IMG/VR virus record: IMGVR_UViG_3300014839_000012
Span: 1-46,499 of that record
Direction: 5' to 3' (one strand)
Length of the DNA: 46,499 bases
Source: a virus
A program made the translations under genes and the position numbers. Position 1 is the first letter of the stretch. Every line of letters begins with the position of its first letter. The notes beneath the pieces are model-generated. The model worked only from the letters and a program-made list of their open reading frames with translations, made no database searches and was not told where the DNA came from. This document shows positions 25,382 through 31,863 of the stretch, in pieces.

Positions 25382-25609
25382 TTACTCCACAATATCCGGA
25401 GATCCTAAAGTGAATTCCCATTTGCCCCATAATTCTATAGAGCACACAAAGAATCCACTCTGTTCAATTTCAAATCTCAATCGTGCTGGTGTGTCACTAA
25501 ATGTGATGCAGCGTGTGGCAGTTAAAATTACTTGTGTACCATTAACTGTCAATTCATAGTCTTTCATTAAAATTGTCCCACTTCTTTCTAGGGATAAGTT
25601 TCGCGCCAT
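25382..25609 (-). CDS. Hypothetical beta-rich protein (75 aa)
   Basis: I use MARNLSLERSG; the longer frame (to 25786) crosses the tandem-repeat control element at 25700. Beta-rich with no recognised motif. The start codon lies in a TGGCGCGA word; the ribosome site is weak, so the start is uncertain. Confidence 0.45.
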   Translation of the reverse strand: MARNLSLERSGTILMKDYELTVNGTQVILTATRCITFSDTPARLRFEIEQSGFFVCSIELWGKWEFTLGSPDIVE

Positions 25610-25699
25610 ATGATTGACCCTACGCCCTTCTGAGGCAAAAGTCAAGCTGTACTTTAGCGTTATGTCCTTTGTTTTCAAGGGGTTACAGGTTTTTACCAA

Positions 25700-25725
25700 C
25701 TGTACACTTAGTGTACACTTATGTG
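25700..25725. repeat. 11-bp tandem repeat element, copy A
   Basis: TGTACACTTAG is followed directly by TGTACACTTAT, one helical turn apart. A 23/26 match in the opposite orientation occurs at 27389-27414. A protein binding site is plausible because both lie upstream of leftward genes. Confidence 0.6.
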
Positions 25726-25793
25726 AAGGCTTGTTAATGTATTCATTCTTAATCATACTATTACGAATATGATTAAAAATGAGCACAAAAATG

Positions 25794-25842
25794 CCACACC
25801 CTAGTATTGACTCCCAGTTAGAGAATCAGTACTAAAGTGTGG
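25794..25842. promoter_or_regulatory. Long imperfect inverted repeat
   Basis: CCACAC (25794-25799) pairs with GTGTGG (25837-25842), and the arms continue with TAGTA/TACTA and TTGA/TCAG (with one wobble and a two-base bulge) to an 11-base loop. It lies in the 260-bp control gap between 25610 and 25868 and is probably a terminator or regulatory hairpin for the gene below 25.87 kb. Confidence 0.45.
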
Positions 25843-25868
25843 CGATGGTTAGTTGTGTTACAAATATA

Positions 25869-26363
25869 TCACTTGTGTGATTCTAAGAAGCGGGCAAACT
25901 CATCCATAATACTCTTTTTGTATTCCTGCGGGAGTTTGCCAGTCTCTTTGTATAGCCTACGGTCTAGTCCTTTTAGAGACTTTGCTTGTTTTGTTCGCGC
26001 TTTCTCAATTTCTTTGTTCAGTCTCTCAGAACGCTCATGCGCGATGACTTCTGCCCATTGCTGTTCACGGCGACGCGCCGCTTTAATTCGCTCCACTGAG
26101 ATTCTCTTGTCATAAACTGAACAAAGTATGTTGAGTTTAGCTGACAGCATCCCAATGTCACGCGCCATTTGCGCTAGATCCATTCGTTGCAATTCATCGA
26201 AGGATGCAAATTCGCTACTTACTTCACTCAGGAAGTAAGAAGTGAATCCCAATGACTCGACTAACTGGGAATCCAATTTACACTTGGATTCAGTTATCTG
26301 TGTTTTACTCGCATCTATTAAAGATGGAGATTCATCTGGATGGAAGATCTTACGAGACCTCAT
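25869..26363 (-). CDS. Hypothetical coiled-coil protein (164 aa)
   Basis: Residues 30-75 helical, 90-130 a charged coiled coil (RIKAARRREQQWAEV). Starts with ATG after GGGAGAAGGA. No recognised domain. Confidence 0.55.
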   Translation of the reverse strand: MRSRKIFHPDESPSLIDASKTQITESKCKLDSQLVESLGFTSYFLSEVSSEFASFDELQRMDLAQMARDIGMLSAKLNILCSVYDKRISVERIKAARRREQQWAEVIAHERSERLNKEIEKARTKQAKSLKGLDRRLYKETGKLPQEYKKSIMDEFARFLESHK

Positions 26364-26422
26364 TCCTTCTCCCTTATAAACTCACATGAATCTGCGATTG
26401 CATTCATTAGTTGTCGCTCCAT
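26360..26422 (-). CDS. Possible micro-peptide (20 aa)
   Basis: Reads MERQLMNAIADSCEFIREKE and ends overlapping the next ATG. A TTG start 18 bases upstream would add six residues. It is a weak candidate because of its length. Confidence 0.25.
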   Translation of the reverse strand: MERQLMNAIADSCEFIREKE

Positions 26423-26444
26423 TTGAACAAATTCCCACAATAAG

Positions 26445-26516
26445 GTAGCCTACTAGGTTAACATACTAACTCCCATTTAATCCTGGGGGCGATAATATGT
26501 ATGGCTAGTAGGCTAC
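26445..26516. terminator. Perfect 12-bp inverted repeat, 48-base loop
   Basis: GTAGCCTACTAG (26445-26456) and CTAGTAGGCTAC (26505-26516) flank a loop between the acidic-tail gene and the coiled-coil gene. AGCCTACTAGGTTA from the left arm recurs exactly at 31835-31848 just before the large terminase. It may be a terminator, a processed RNA or a protein site; there is no T tract. Confidence 0.5.
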
Positions 26517-26529
26517 AGAGTTCTAGGAA

Positions 26530-26970
26530 CTAGTTCTCAGTCTCTCCCGACTCGCTTTCCTCAACATCTGGAATCTCACTATCGTCAATTTCATCGGTGG
26601 GCGCGACCGTAGAGTACTCCACTGTCAAGTCAGAACGAAGTGTGAACAAATTGGGCAGTTCAGTCACAAACGGCTTACCATCGTTTGACTGTTCTTGAAA
26701 CGTCATAAACGCACTGATTTGCTCGGGAGTAGCATGAAAGATTGTCTTCATGCTCTCCACAACCTGACAGTTAGCAGCCACGGAAGCAAACATTTCTTTG
26801 ATTGTCTGTTGTACCGTCTGGTACATATATTGTTTCCATTGACTCTCATAGAGCTTACGGAGTGATTCAACGTTCACTGATTCCACAGGGGCATGGTCAA
26901 CCGTCACCTTTACGATTGTCCCCTTGTCGTCTACCTTAACATTAATCGAGTTCGTCTTAGTTCTTGCCAT
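26530..26970 (-). CDS. Hypothetical protein with acidic tail (146 aa)
   Basis: A helical body (SLRKLYESQWKQYMYQT) and acidic C terminus (DSEIPDVEESESGETEN). It shares L.rLyES, vAAN.Q....M and TPE.i.AF with the 16117-16539 product. It precedes the large inverted repeat. Function unknown; an early regulatory or SSB-related role is conceivable. Confidence 0.55.
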   Translation of the reverse strand: MARTKTNSINVKVDDKGTIVKVTVDHAPVESVNVESLRKLYESQWKQYMYQTVQQTIKEMFASVAANCQVVESMKTIFHATPEQISAFMTFQEQSNDGKPFVTELPNLFTLRSDLTVEYSTVAPTDEIDDSEIPDVEESESGETEN

Positions 26971-27110
26971 AATCTTACCATCTTTCTACAGTTTATCGTC
27001 GTGTTATAGACGTGCTGGTCACGACACTAATGCACCCATAATTAGATCATGGATTAAGTGTCGCGCCACTGTTACACCCTACAATGTAAGATGTAACTGT
27101 GGAATACCAA

Positions 27111-27215
27111 TCATTCCGCCCATGCCATATCCGGAAATGTTGGGAAGTTATCAGGTATATGATTGAGCATACGTTCAATCAATTGTTCTAGTCGCTCCAA
27201 TTGTTCATCGGTCAT
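27111..27215 (-). CDS. Micro-protein (34 aa)
   Basis: Starts at the ATG overlapping the stop of the gene above (ATGA) and reads MTDEQLERLEQLIERMLN, a short amphipathic helix. Translational coupling supports it. Function unknown. Confidence 0.5.
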   Translation of the reverse strand: MTDEQLERLEQLIERMLNHIPDNFPTFPDMAWAE

Positions 27216-27370
27216 TTCATGTGCTCCATACCATCCTTTAGAAGTCTTGCAAGTACTTCTAATTCAGTCGCCCCAAGCCGTTCAATCGCGCCAATGAGTG
27301 CATTACGATACTCCATTGGCTCACAATTCCCTTGTAAGAAGTCTGTGGTGATTGACTCAATTGTTTTCAT
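27212..27370 (-). CDS. Micro-protein (52 aa)
   Basis: Reads MKTIESITTDFLQGNCEP and is preceded by TTGAAAGGACAAACAA. The same leader (TTGAAAGGACAAGACA) precedes the 27753-27902 gene, which supports both starts. Overlaps the next by ATGA. Helical, no recognised motif. Confidence 0.6.
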   Translation of the reverse strand: MKTIESITTDFLQGNCEPMEYRNALIGAIERLGATELEVLARLLKDGMEHMK

Positions 27371-27388
27371 TTGTTTGTCCTTTCAAGA

Positions 27389-27414
27389 CACTAAAGTGTA
27401 AACTAAGTGTACAG
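27389..27414. repeat. 11-bp tandem repeat element, copy B (inverted)
   Basis: On the minus strand TGTACACTTAG is followed by TTTACACTTTA; it matches copy A at 25700 in 23 of 26 positions. It lies 19 bases upstream of the 27370 start and could act as an operator or promoter element. Confidence 0.55.
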
Positions 27415-27456
27415 TTAGGCGCTGTCGCGCCAATGGAATGAGCGAGTTAGCGAATA

Positions 27457-27493
27457 TGAGTGTCCTAGACTCACCTTGAGTGTAAGTGACTCA
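27457..27493. promoter_or_regulatory. Two tandem TGAGT-N7-ACTCA sites
   Basis: Sites at 27457-27473 (TGAGTGTCCTAGACTCA) and 27477-27493 (TGAGTGTAAGTGACTCA), spaced 20 bp apart (two helical turns). Four more lie at 28194-28364. A dimeric regulator or origin protein would fit. Confidence 0.6.
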
Positions 27494-27503
27494 CATTTCA
27501 AGG

Positions 27504-27717
27504 GTACTAGTACTATTGGGGTGAAACGTCACTTTTAGGGGTGTGTCCTTATATACTATATATATTATGTATATATATGAATATAAAGGGCTTAGCAAAC
27601 TAGTACCCACTCTAACCTAGTACTAGTGTTAGGTAGGTGCTTTAGAGCTTTTTTGAGCTTTTCAGTTTTACTTTTTTAGTACCTAGTCTAGTACTGAAGT
27701 ACTAAAAGGTACTAGTA
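27504..27717. other. Candidate replication origin: CTAGTAC repeats and AT-rich tract
   Basis: Variants of GTACTAGTAC occur at 27504, 27599, 27617, 27688, 27699 and 27709, some as inverted pairs such as TTTTAGTAC/GTACTAAAA near 27674-27708. Between them lies a nearly pure AT stretch (27549-27587) and T runs (27649-27677). No gene is present. Iterons plus an unwinding element are typical for an origin; this remains an inference. Confidence 0.5.
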
Positions 27718-27752
27718 TGAGTAAGTGACTGAAAACAAAGGGAGAGTAGAGC

Positions 27753-27902
27753 CTAACGCTCCTGATTCAAGTCTTCCACACATCTGTCATAGATATGCAG
27801 CCATACCCTTAGCAGCATATTAAATGATGCGTCAGTGGTATCAGGAGCATCCTGTAATGACTCGATTAGGAGTAATGCTTCCCTATCAGTGTGATAGTTC
27901 AT
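27753..27902 (-). CDS. Micro-protein (49 aa)
   Basis: Reads MNYHTDREALLLIESLQD and is preceded by TTGAAAGGACAAGACA. Helical; no recognised motif. It lies directly after the 27919-28080 gene, 16 bases downstream. The shared leader with 27370 supports the start. Confidence 0.6.
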   Translation of the reverse strand: MNYHTDREALLLIESLQDAPDTTDASFNMLLRVWLHIYDRCVEDLNQER

Positions 27903-27918
27903 TGTCTTGTCCTTTCAA

Positions 27919-28080
27919 TCAAATGCAATCATCCCAATGCACGCGCCCATTAGTCATTTGTCTTACAGTATGTAAGAGCATGAGTGGATCTAGTGCATTG
28001 GAGAATAGCACTTGTTTGTCCCTGTTAATTACTGGCCAGCATTCAGTTGTCAAAGATCTTGTGGAGTAAACTAGCTCCAT
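27919..28080 (-). CDS. Small protein (53 aa), first gene of leftward block
   Basis: Reads MELVYSTRSLTTECWPVIN; an ATG three bases upstream is also in frame. No ribosome site precedes it, and the promoter candidate at 28085-28112 would place transcription start at the ATG, so the message could be leaderless. Function unknown. Confidence 0.5.
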   Translation of the reverse strand: MELVYSTRSLTTECWPVINRDKQVLFSNALDPLMLLHTVRQMTNGRVHWDDCI

Positions 28081-28084
28081 CATC

Positions 28085-28112
28085 AGTATAGCACGCGTGC
28101 AAGCGAGTACAA
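28085..28112 (-). promoter_or_regulatory. Sigma-70-like leftward promoter candidate
   Basis: On the minus strand TTGTAC, 16 bases, TATACT. The spacer contains the palindrome GCACGCGTGC (28091-28100) and ACTATCTTTAGATAGT lies just upstream (28114-28129). It would drive the leftward early block. Confidence 0.5.
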
Positions 28113-28193
28113 TACTATCTTTAGATAGTCATGTCTTAGTATCATAGTCCACATAACCTTATAAGTGCGCACTCACATTCAGTGCAGGGGATA

Positions 28194-28364
28194 TGAGTGT
28201 AACGTACTCACATAAGTGTGTTGAGTAATAGACTATTAACAGATGTGAGTGTCTGACACTCAACTATACTGAGCGTAGCGAAGTCACATAACATGAGTAT
28301 ACATTGTATCACTCAACAGATATGAGTGCGCGTGACTCAAAGAAATGTGAGTGTATCTCACTCA
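28194..28364. promoter_or_regulatory. Cluster of four TGAGT-N7-ACTCA sites
   Basis: Sites at 28194-28210, 28246-28262 (perfect palindrome around one T), 28323-28339 and 28348-28364, plus a 22-bp variant at 28294-28315. They lie between the diverging promoters. Probably operators, possibly an origin element. Confidence 0.6.
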
Positions 28365-28634
28365 TAGTACTCGACCCGGACCCGTACTCCCCAAATCAGA
28401 TTAGTACCTTTATATTATGGGCCCTTACCTCATTCACATAAATGTACTTTTATTCCCACTTAACTTATTCTAAGTGAAGAAAGGTGCCCTAAAATATCCC
28501 ATCCCGCCCAGAATGCATCTTCACCTTTTCTTCTTTTTAATATTTATTATCCTACTAATTAAAACTAAGTAGTGTTAGGTTCTACTATTCCATTCGCGCC
28601 ACCTATCCTGTTGATTCGATGGCGCGACTAGTTC
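28365..28634. other. Non-coding control region
   Basis: No gene on either strand. Contains CACTTA/TAAGTG hairpin (28457-28476), and TCGCGCCA (28594) facing TGGCGCGA (28620) as an inverted pair with 18 bases between. Confidence 0.6.
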
Positions 28635-28663
28635 TTGCATTCCATCGCGAAGTGTGTTAGACT
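28635..28663 (+). promoter_or_regulatory. Sigma-70-like rightward promoter candidate
   Basis: TTGCAT (28635-28640), 17 bases, TAGACT (28658-28663), about 34 bases ahead of the first rightward gene. Likely promoter of the structural block. Confidence 0.4.
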
Positions 28664-28696
28664 GTCCCTTCGTGAGTCAGAGGTTTACCTAAATAA

Positions 28697-28903
28697 ATGG
28701 AAGAAATACAAAAACTCTTGCCGTTATTTGGGTTTCTTGGTACAATCTGTTCAGCAATCATAGCGGCACTTCTTTGTAAGTCTATTACAGAAGATCTTAA
28801 ATTAACTATTAGAGACCTTAGCATAGAAGTACAAGAAATAAAGATTCAAATGACTGAGATAAAAACTATTTGTAGACTGACTCACTCAAGAAGCATTTTA
28901 TAA
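28697..28903 (+). CDS. Small membrane protein with coiled coil (68 aa)
   Basis: Residues 8-27 form one hydrophobic helix (LFGFLGTICSAIIAALLC), then a charged coiled coil. The size and shape suit a holin or spanin-like lysis accessory, being first in the rightward block with two other membrane proteins. Function inferred. Confidence 0.5.
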   Translation: MEEIQKLLPLFGFLGTICSAIIAALLCKSITEDLKLTIRDLSIEVQEIKIQMTEIKTICRLTHSRSIL

Positions 28904-28919
28904 GAAGGGAAGAAAGATA

Positions 28920-29111
28920 ATGCCTGTTATATCTGTGGTAATTACCTTAATCGTCCTGGGTGTTATACTATGGTTAGTTAACACCTACATTCCAATGGAC
29001 CCTAAAATTAAAACTATTCTCAATGTTGTCATTGTTATCATCGTAATTCTGTGGCTCCTAAACATGATAGGATTCCTCGGCGGAACAATGCCGATTTACC
29101 GAGTGCGATGA
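28920..29111 (+). CDS. Two-helix membrane protein, Thivi_2564-like (63 aa)
   Basis: Two hydrophobic helices (VITLIVLGVILWLVNTYIP and NVVIVIIVILWLL) separated by a short loop, a layout familiar from a small phage/bacterial membrane family. Candidate holin. Overlaps the next gene by ATGA. Confidence 0.6.
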   Translation: MPVISVVITLIVLGVILWLVNTYIPMDPKIKTILNVVIVIIVILWLLNMIGFLGGTMPIYRVR

Positions 29112-29419
29112 TCCTAACAACAGCATCTGATAATGTTCTTATTGCACTTATTACTATGATTGGAGTGGTAATTAGTGCAACAATGAGTGCTATTACAGCA
29201 TACATTGGAGGTAAGAACTCCCAACGAATTGCACAGAATACTATAGTCCTTCATGGTCAGAAAGAAACCATTGCACAATTGGAAAAGAATACTAATAGTA
29301 TGAAGGATGCGTTGGTTAAGGTTACTGGAGAGAGTCAGAAAGCTATAGGAAATTTAGAAGGTAGAGCGGAACTCACTGCTGAAACTAATGCTACTACTGT
29401 AAACAAGGAATCAAAATGA
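29108..29419 (+). CDS. Membrane protein, holin-like (103 aa)
   Basis: I use the ATG overlapping the previous stop. One hydrophobic helix (NVLIALITMIGVVISATMS) followed by a long coiled coil. Could be a holin, antiholin or spanin-like protein. No endolysin is recognised nearby. Confidence 0.5.
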   Translation: MILTTASDNVLIALITMIGVVISATMSAITAYIGGKNSQRIAQNTIVLHGQKETIAQLEKNTNSMKDALVKVTGESQKAIGNLEGRAELTAETNATTVNKESK

Positions 29420-29874
29420 CTAATTTAACAGAACTAATTCAAACTACCACTACTGAGTCTGAGGCGCGACTACGCACTGAGGAATCTCCGTTGGCGCGAC
29501 TGAACCGTGAAACAAAAGAATTGGTTGAAGAGAGTTTAAGTAAGTGGGAACAAAAAGGAAACGGGCAAGAAACTGCAACTGAGAATTATTATAAACAGGA
29601 TCATAGTATGGATACTCCTATTAGTGATGATCCAACAACTTGGACTCCTGAGTATAAAAGATTTTTTAGTTCAATGTTTCCAACTACTTATTCTATCCTT
29701 TTAGAAAAAACTAAGAGTGATTCTATTCCCAGAACTCCTTTGATGAGTATTGAAGAGTGTAGAGAAATCACTAAAGAAGACTATGACTCGATTCCCAGAC
29801 CCCCTTCTGGGGGTTTCTATACAATATTGATGCAAGTAAAGGAGGACAAAGATGCCCCTCCCACTGACAATTGA
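29416..29874 (+). CDS. Hypothetical protein (152 aa)
   Basis: Acidic and Thr/Glu-rich, with no recognised motif. ATGA overlap with the membrane protein gene and 23-base overlap with the next. Confidence 0.5.
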   Translation: MTNLTELIQTTTTESEARLRTEESPLARLNRETKELVEESLSKWEQKGNGQETATENYYKQDHSMDTPISDDPTTWTPEYKRFFSSMFPTTYSILLEKTKSDSIPRTPLMSIEECREITKEDYDSIPRPPSGGFYTILMQVKEDKDAPPTDN

Positions 29875-30187
29875 TTGCGCCGAAATCAGTCGCGCCGTTG
29901 AAACTGCTCTAGTTAAAGAGAAAGTAATTCCGGAGCGTCAAGAAGCAGTTCAGGGTCTGCGCGACGCTGAAATGACTCCTTATCAACTCTCAGTTTACTT
30001 AGCTAATCTGATTATGAGCGCGAAGGATTCTACTCGTTTAAATGCAATTAAGGCAGCATTTGGACTGTATGGAATAAATATCCTATCAGAATCAGTCGCG
30101 CCAATGATTCCCTCAATTACTTTTAATGTGATTGGAGAGAAAACGCAACTTAATAATTTGTTTGCTCCGGAAAGGAATCTTGATTAA
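29852..30187 (+). CDS. Candidate terminase small subunit (111 aa)
   Basis: Helical, with a DSTRLNAIKAAFGLYG segment that fits the DNA-binding helix-turn-helix area of phage small terminases. It is preceded by AAAGGAGGAC and lies upstream of the large terminase, separated by five small genes. Assignment by position and impression only. Confidence 0.35.
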   Translation: MPLPLTIDCAEISRAVETALVKEKVIPERQEAVQGLRDAEMTPYQLSVYLANLIMSAKDSTRLNAIKAAFGLYGINILSESVAPMIPSITFNVIGEKTQLNNLFAPERNLD

Positions 30188-30384
30188 TGTCTACTGAAGT
30201 TACTTTTGAAACTGAACTTACTTCTCTTATTAATAAATATAGTATGGAGAATGGTTGTAATACCCCAGACTTTATACTTGCTGGTTTTTTACAGGACTGT
30301 CTAAGAAGTTTTAATATTACAGTTCAACAGAGAGAAAATTGGTATGGAAGAACTATTGCTCAATGCTCCCCGGAGATTAAATAA
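30187..30384 (+). CDS. Hypothetical phage protein (65 aa)
   Basis: A small helical protein starting MSTEVTFETELTSLINKYS and containing FILAGFLQDCLRSF. Similar small proteins occur near phage packaging genes. Coupled to both neighbours by TAATG junctions. Confidence 0.55.
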   Translation: MSTEVTFETELTSLINKYSMENGCNTPDFILAGFLQDCLRSFNITVQQRENWYGRTIAQCSPEIK

Positions 30385-30650
30385 TGCCCACTGAAACTAC
30401 TATTAAACTTCCTTCAGTTCAAGTTAAAAGTGATGAACGGGAAATTGTAGCTGGACTTAGACTTTATGAACTTTCCTTTAAGAAGGGACTCATGACTCGT
30501 ACTCATTTTCAGGCTGCTGATAAGCAAAGTGCCATTGAAAAGGGTAAGGCATTCTGTGAGAAATATCATGCTACTTTTTGCGGAGTAGATGATTTTCTAG
30601 TTGACTTAGATGAATTTGGTAAAAAGTTAGATGAAAGACGAGGTTTGTAA
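30384..30650 (+). CDS. Hypothetical protein (88 aa)
   Basis: A mixed alpha/beta protein with a C-terminal acidic segment; no recognised motif. Confidence 0.5.
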   Translation: MPTETTIKLPSVQVKSDEREIVAGLRLYELSFKKGLMTRTHFQAADKQSAIEKGKAFCEKYHATFCGVDDFLVDLDEFGKKLDERRGL

Positions 30651-30880
30651 TGGGTGTTCTATTGCAGATTTTGCAGTTACTTCCTTTTATTATTCAAACT
30701 GTTCAGACTGTTGAGCAGGCAATTCCAATTGCTGGTGCAGGCCAACAGAAGTTGGATCTTGTACTAAATGCTATTCTTGCGGCTGATGCTGATGCAAGTA
30801 AGTTGATTCCAATTATCACTAAGATCATTGGGAACATTGTAGCAACTCTGAATGCTGTTGGCGTTTTCAAGAAAGCTTAA
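30650..30880 (+). CDS. Small hydrophobic helical protein (76 aa)
   Basis: Two amphipathic or membrane-leaning helices (VLLQILQLLPFIIQTVQTV and KLIPIITKIIGNIVATL). Possibly a membrane-interacting phage protein; function unknown. Confidence 0.5.
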   Translation: MGVLLQILQLLPFIIQTVQTVEQAIPIAGAGQQKLDLVLNAILAADADASKLIPIITKIIGNIVATLNAVGVFKKA

Positions 30881-30881
30881 T

Positions 30882-31328
30882 ATGAGTCTCTCTCCTATTC
30901 CTATTTCTTCAATATTTCTATTTCCAGTATTAGCATCTAGTTATTCCTGGAATCCAGCATTGCCTGCTAAGTTCTGGTCAATGGATCTAAGTGATCATAG
31001 TCATGATTCTGCTGAGGATCCAGACTTTGTAATCTTTGACTATGCAAATGTTGTTGCAGGTAACTTGGTTGTAGCAAAGAAAATGTTTTCTAGAGCTGAT
31101 GCAGTAGCAAGTAATGTTCCAGTAGGAACTTATCCTTGGCCTCCTGGTTCTGTTACTCCACTCCCAGTTATTACTCCGCTAGATCTTACAAAGATCCCTG
31201 CTGGATATGTAATTGGGTTAAATATAATGCAACAAGTTGAGTTAATGCCTCTTGTCAGCCCAACTATTCCCTTTACTCAGGCGATAAAGGATGCAATTTT
31301 CCAGATCCTAGCTAATACACAGAAGTAA
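30882..31328 (+). CDS. Hypothetical protein (148 aa)
   Basis: I start at MSLSPIPISS, two bases after the previous stop. A short hydrophobic N terminus, then a mixed domain with a Pro-rich middle. No recognised enzyme motif. Confidence 0.5.
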   Translation: MSLSPIPISSIFLFPVLASSYSWNPALPAKFWSMDLSDHSHDSAEDPDFVIFDYANVVAGNLVVAKKMFSRADAVASNVPVGTYPWPPGSVTPLPVITPLDLTKIPAGYVIGLNIMQQVELMPLVSPTIPFTQAIKDAIFQILANTQK

Positions 31329-31332
31329 CTAT

Positions 31333-31836
31333 ATGAAGTTGGCGCGAATTTTATTCATTATCTCATGTATTGGAACTTATGGATATGCCTCAAATCCAGT
31401 CCTGACTTCCTTGGATAATGCAATTGCAACCACTGATGCACTTTTAGTCTCATTATCTGCAACTTCACCCATGGATGGCGCGATTAAATCTGAGATAACC
31501 TCTGTGGTCGCGCCATTGCCTGGAATTTCATTAATGATAGTTACAGAATTGTCATTGAGTGAGACAGATGCGGCGCGAGCACAGCAAATTAATCAGTGGT
31601 TATCCCCCGTTCTTGCTCGTCTCTCTAATTTGTCTCCTACTGCTAAGTCGATTGTGGGGGCAACAGTTAGAGATTGGCAGACTTTTTTGAATTCTTATAC
31701 AGTCCCATTGGCAGCAACTGCTAATTCAAGAATGGGCGCGACGAAATTTCGCGCCAAGGACTTGAATAATATTCAAAAACATACAGTAATTCTCAACACA
31801 CATGCAACTAACATGGTTAGTATGCATTACCGTTAG
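31333..31836 (+). CDS. Secreted or membrane-anchored helical protein (167 aa)
   Basis: MKLARILFIISCIGTYGYAS has the features of a signal peptide (basic start, hydrophobic core, small residues before a cut near residue 19). The rest is helical. A signal peptide on a phage protein ahead of the packaging genes is unusual and may mark a periplasmic lysis or superinfection factor. The start lies beside a TGGCGCGA word. Confidence 0.55.
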   Translation: MKLARILFIISCIGTYGYASNPVLTSLDNAIATTDALLVSLSATSPMDGAIKSEITSVVAPLPGISLMIVTELSLSETDAARAQQINQWLSPVLARLSNLSPTAKSIVGATVRDWQTFLNSYTVPLAATANSRMGATKFRAKDLNNIQKHTVILNTHATNMVSMHYR

Positions 31837-31863
31837 CCTACTAGGTTATCTAAAGACTCAGCT

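Noticed and set aside
27027-27077. GTG-start minus-strand peptide of 16 codons
   Set aside because: Too short, with a weak ribosome site and no coupling to its neighbours.
26924-27401. Plus-strand ORFs of 80 and 66 codons
   Set aside because: They lie opposite the leftward micro-genes at 27111-27370 and the start of the acidic-tail gene, which have proper starts and coupling.
27824-28069. Plus-strand ORF of 81 codons in the early region
   Set aside because: The minus strand here has two better genes with the shared TTGAAAGGACAA leader; the plus frame has no ribosome site.
27400-28700. CRISPR array
   Set aside because: The repeats are short inverted sites with irregular spacing and no regular repeat-spacer pattern; no cas genes are present. 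The Cas4-like nuclease belongs to the recombination group.
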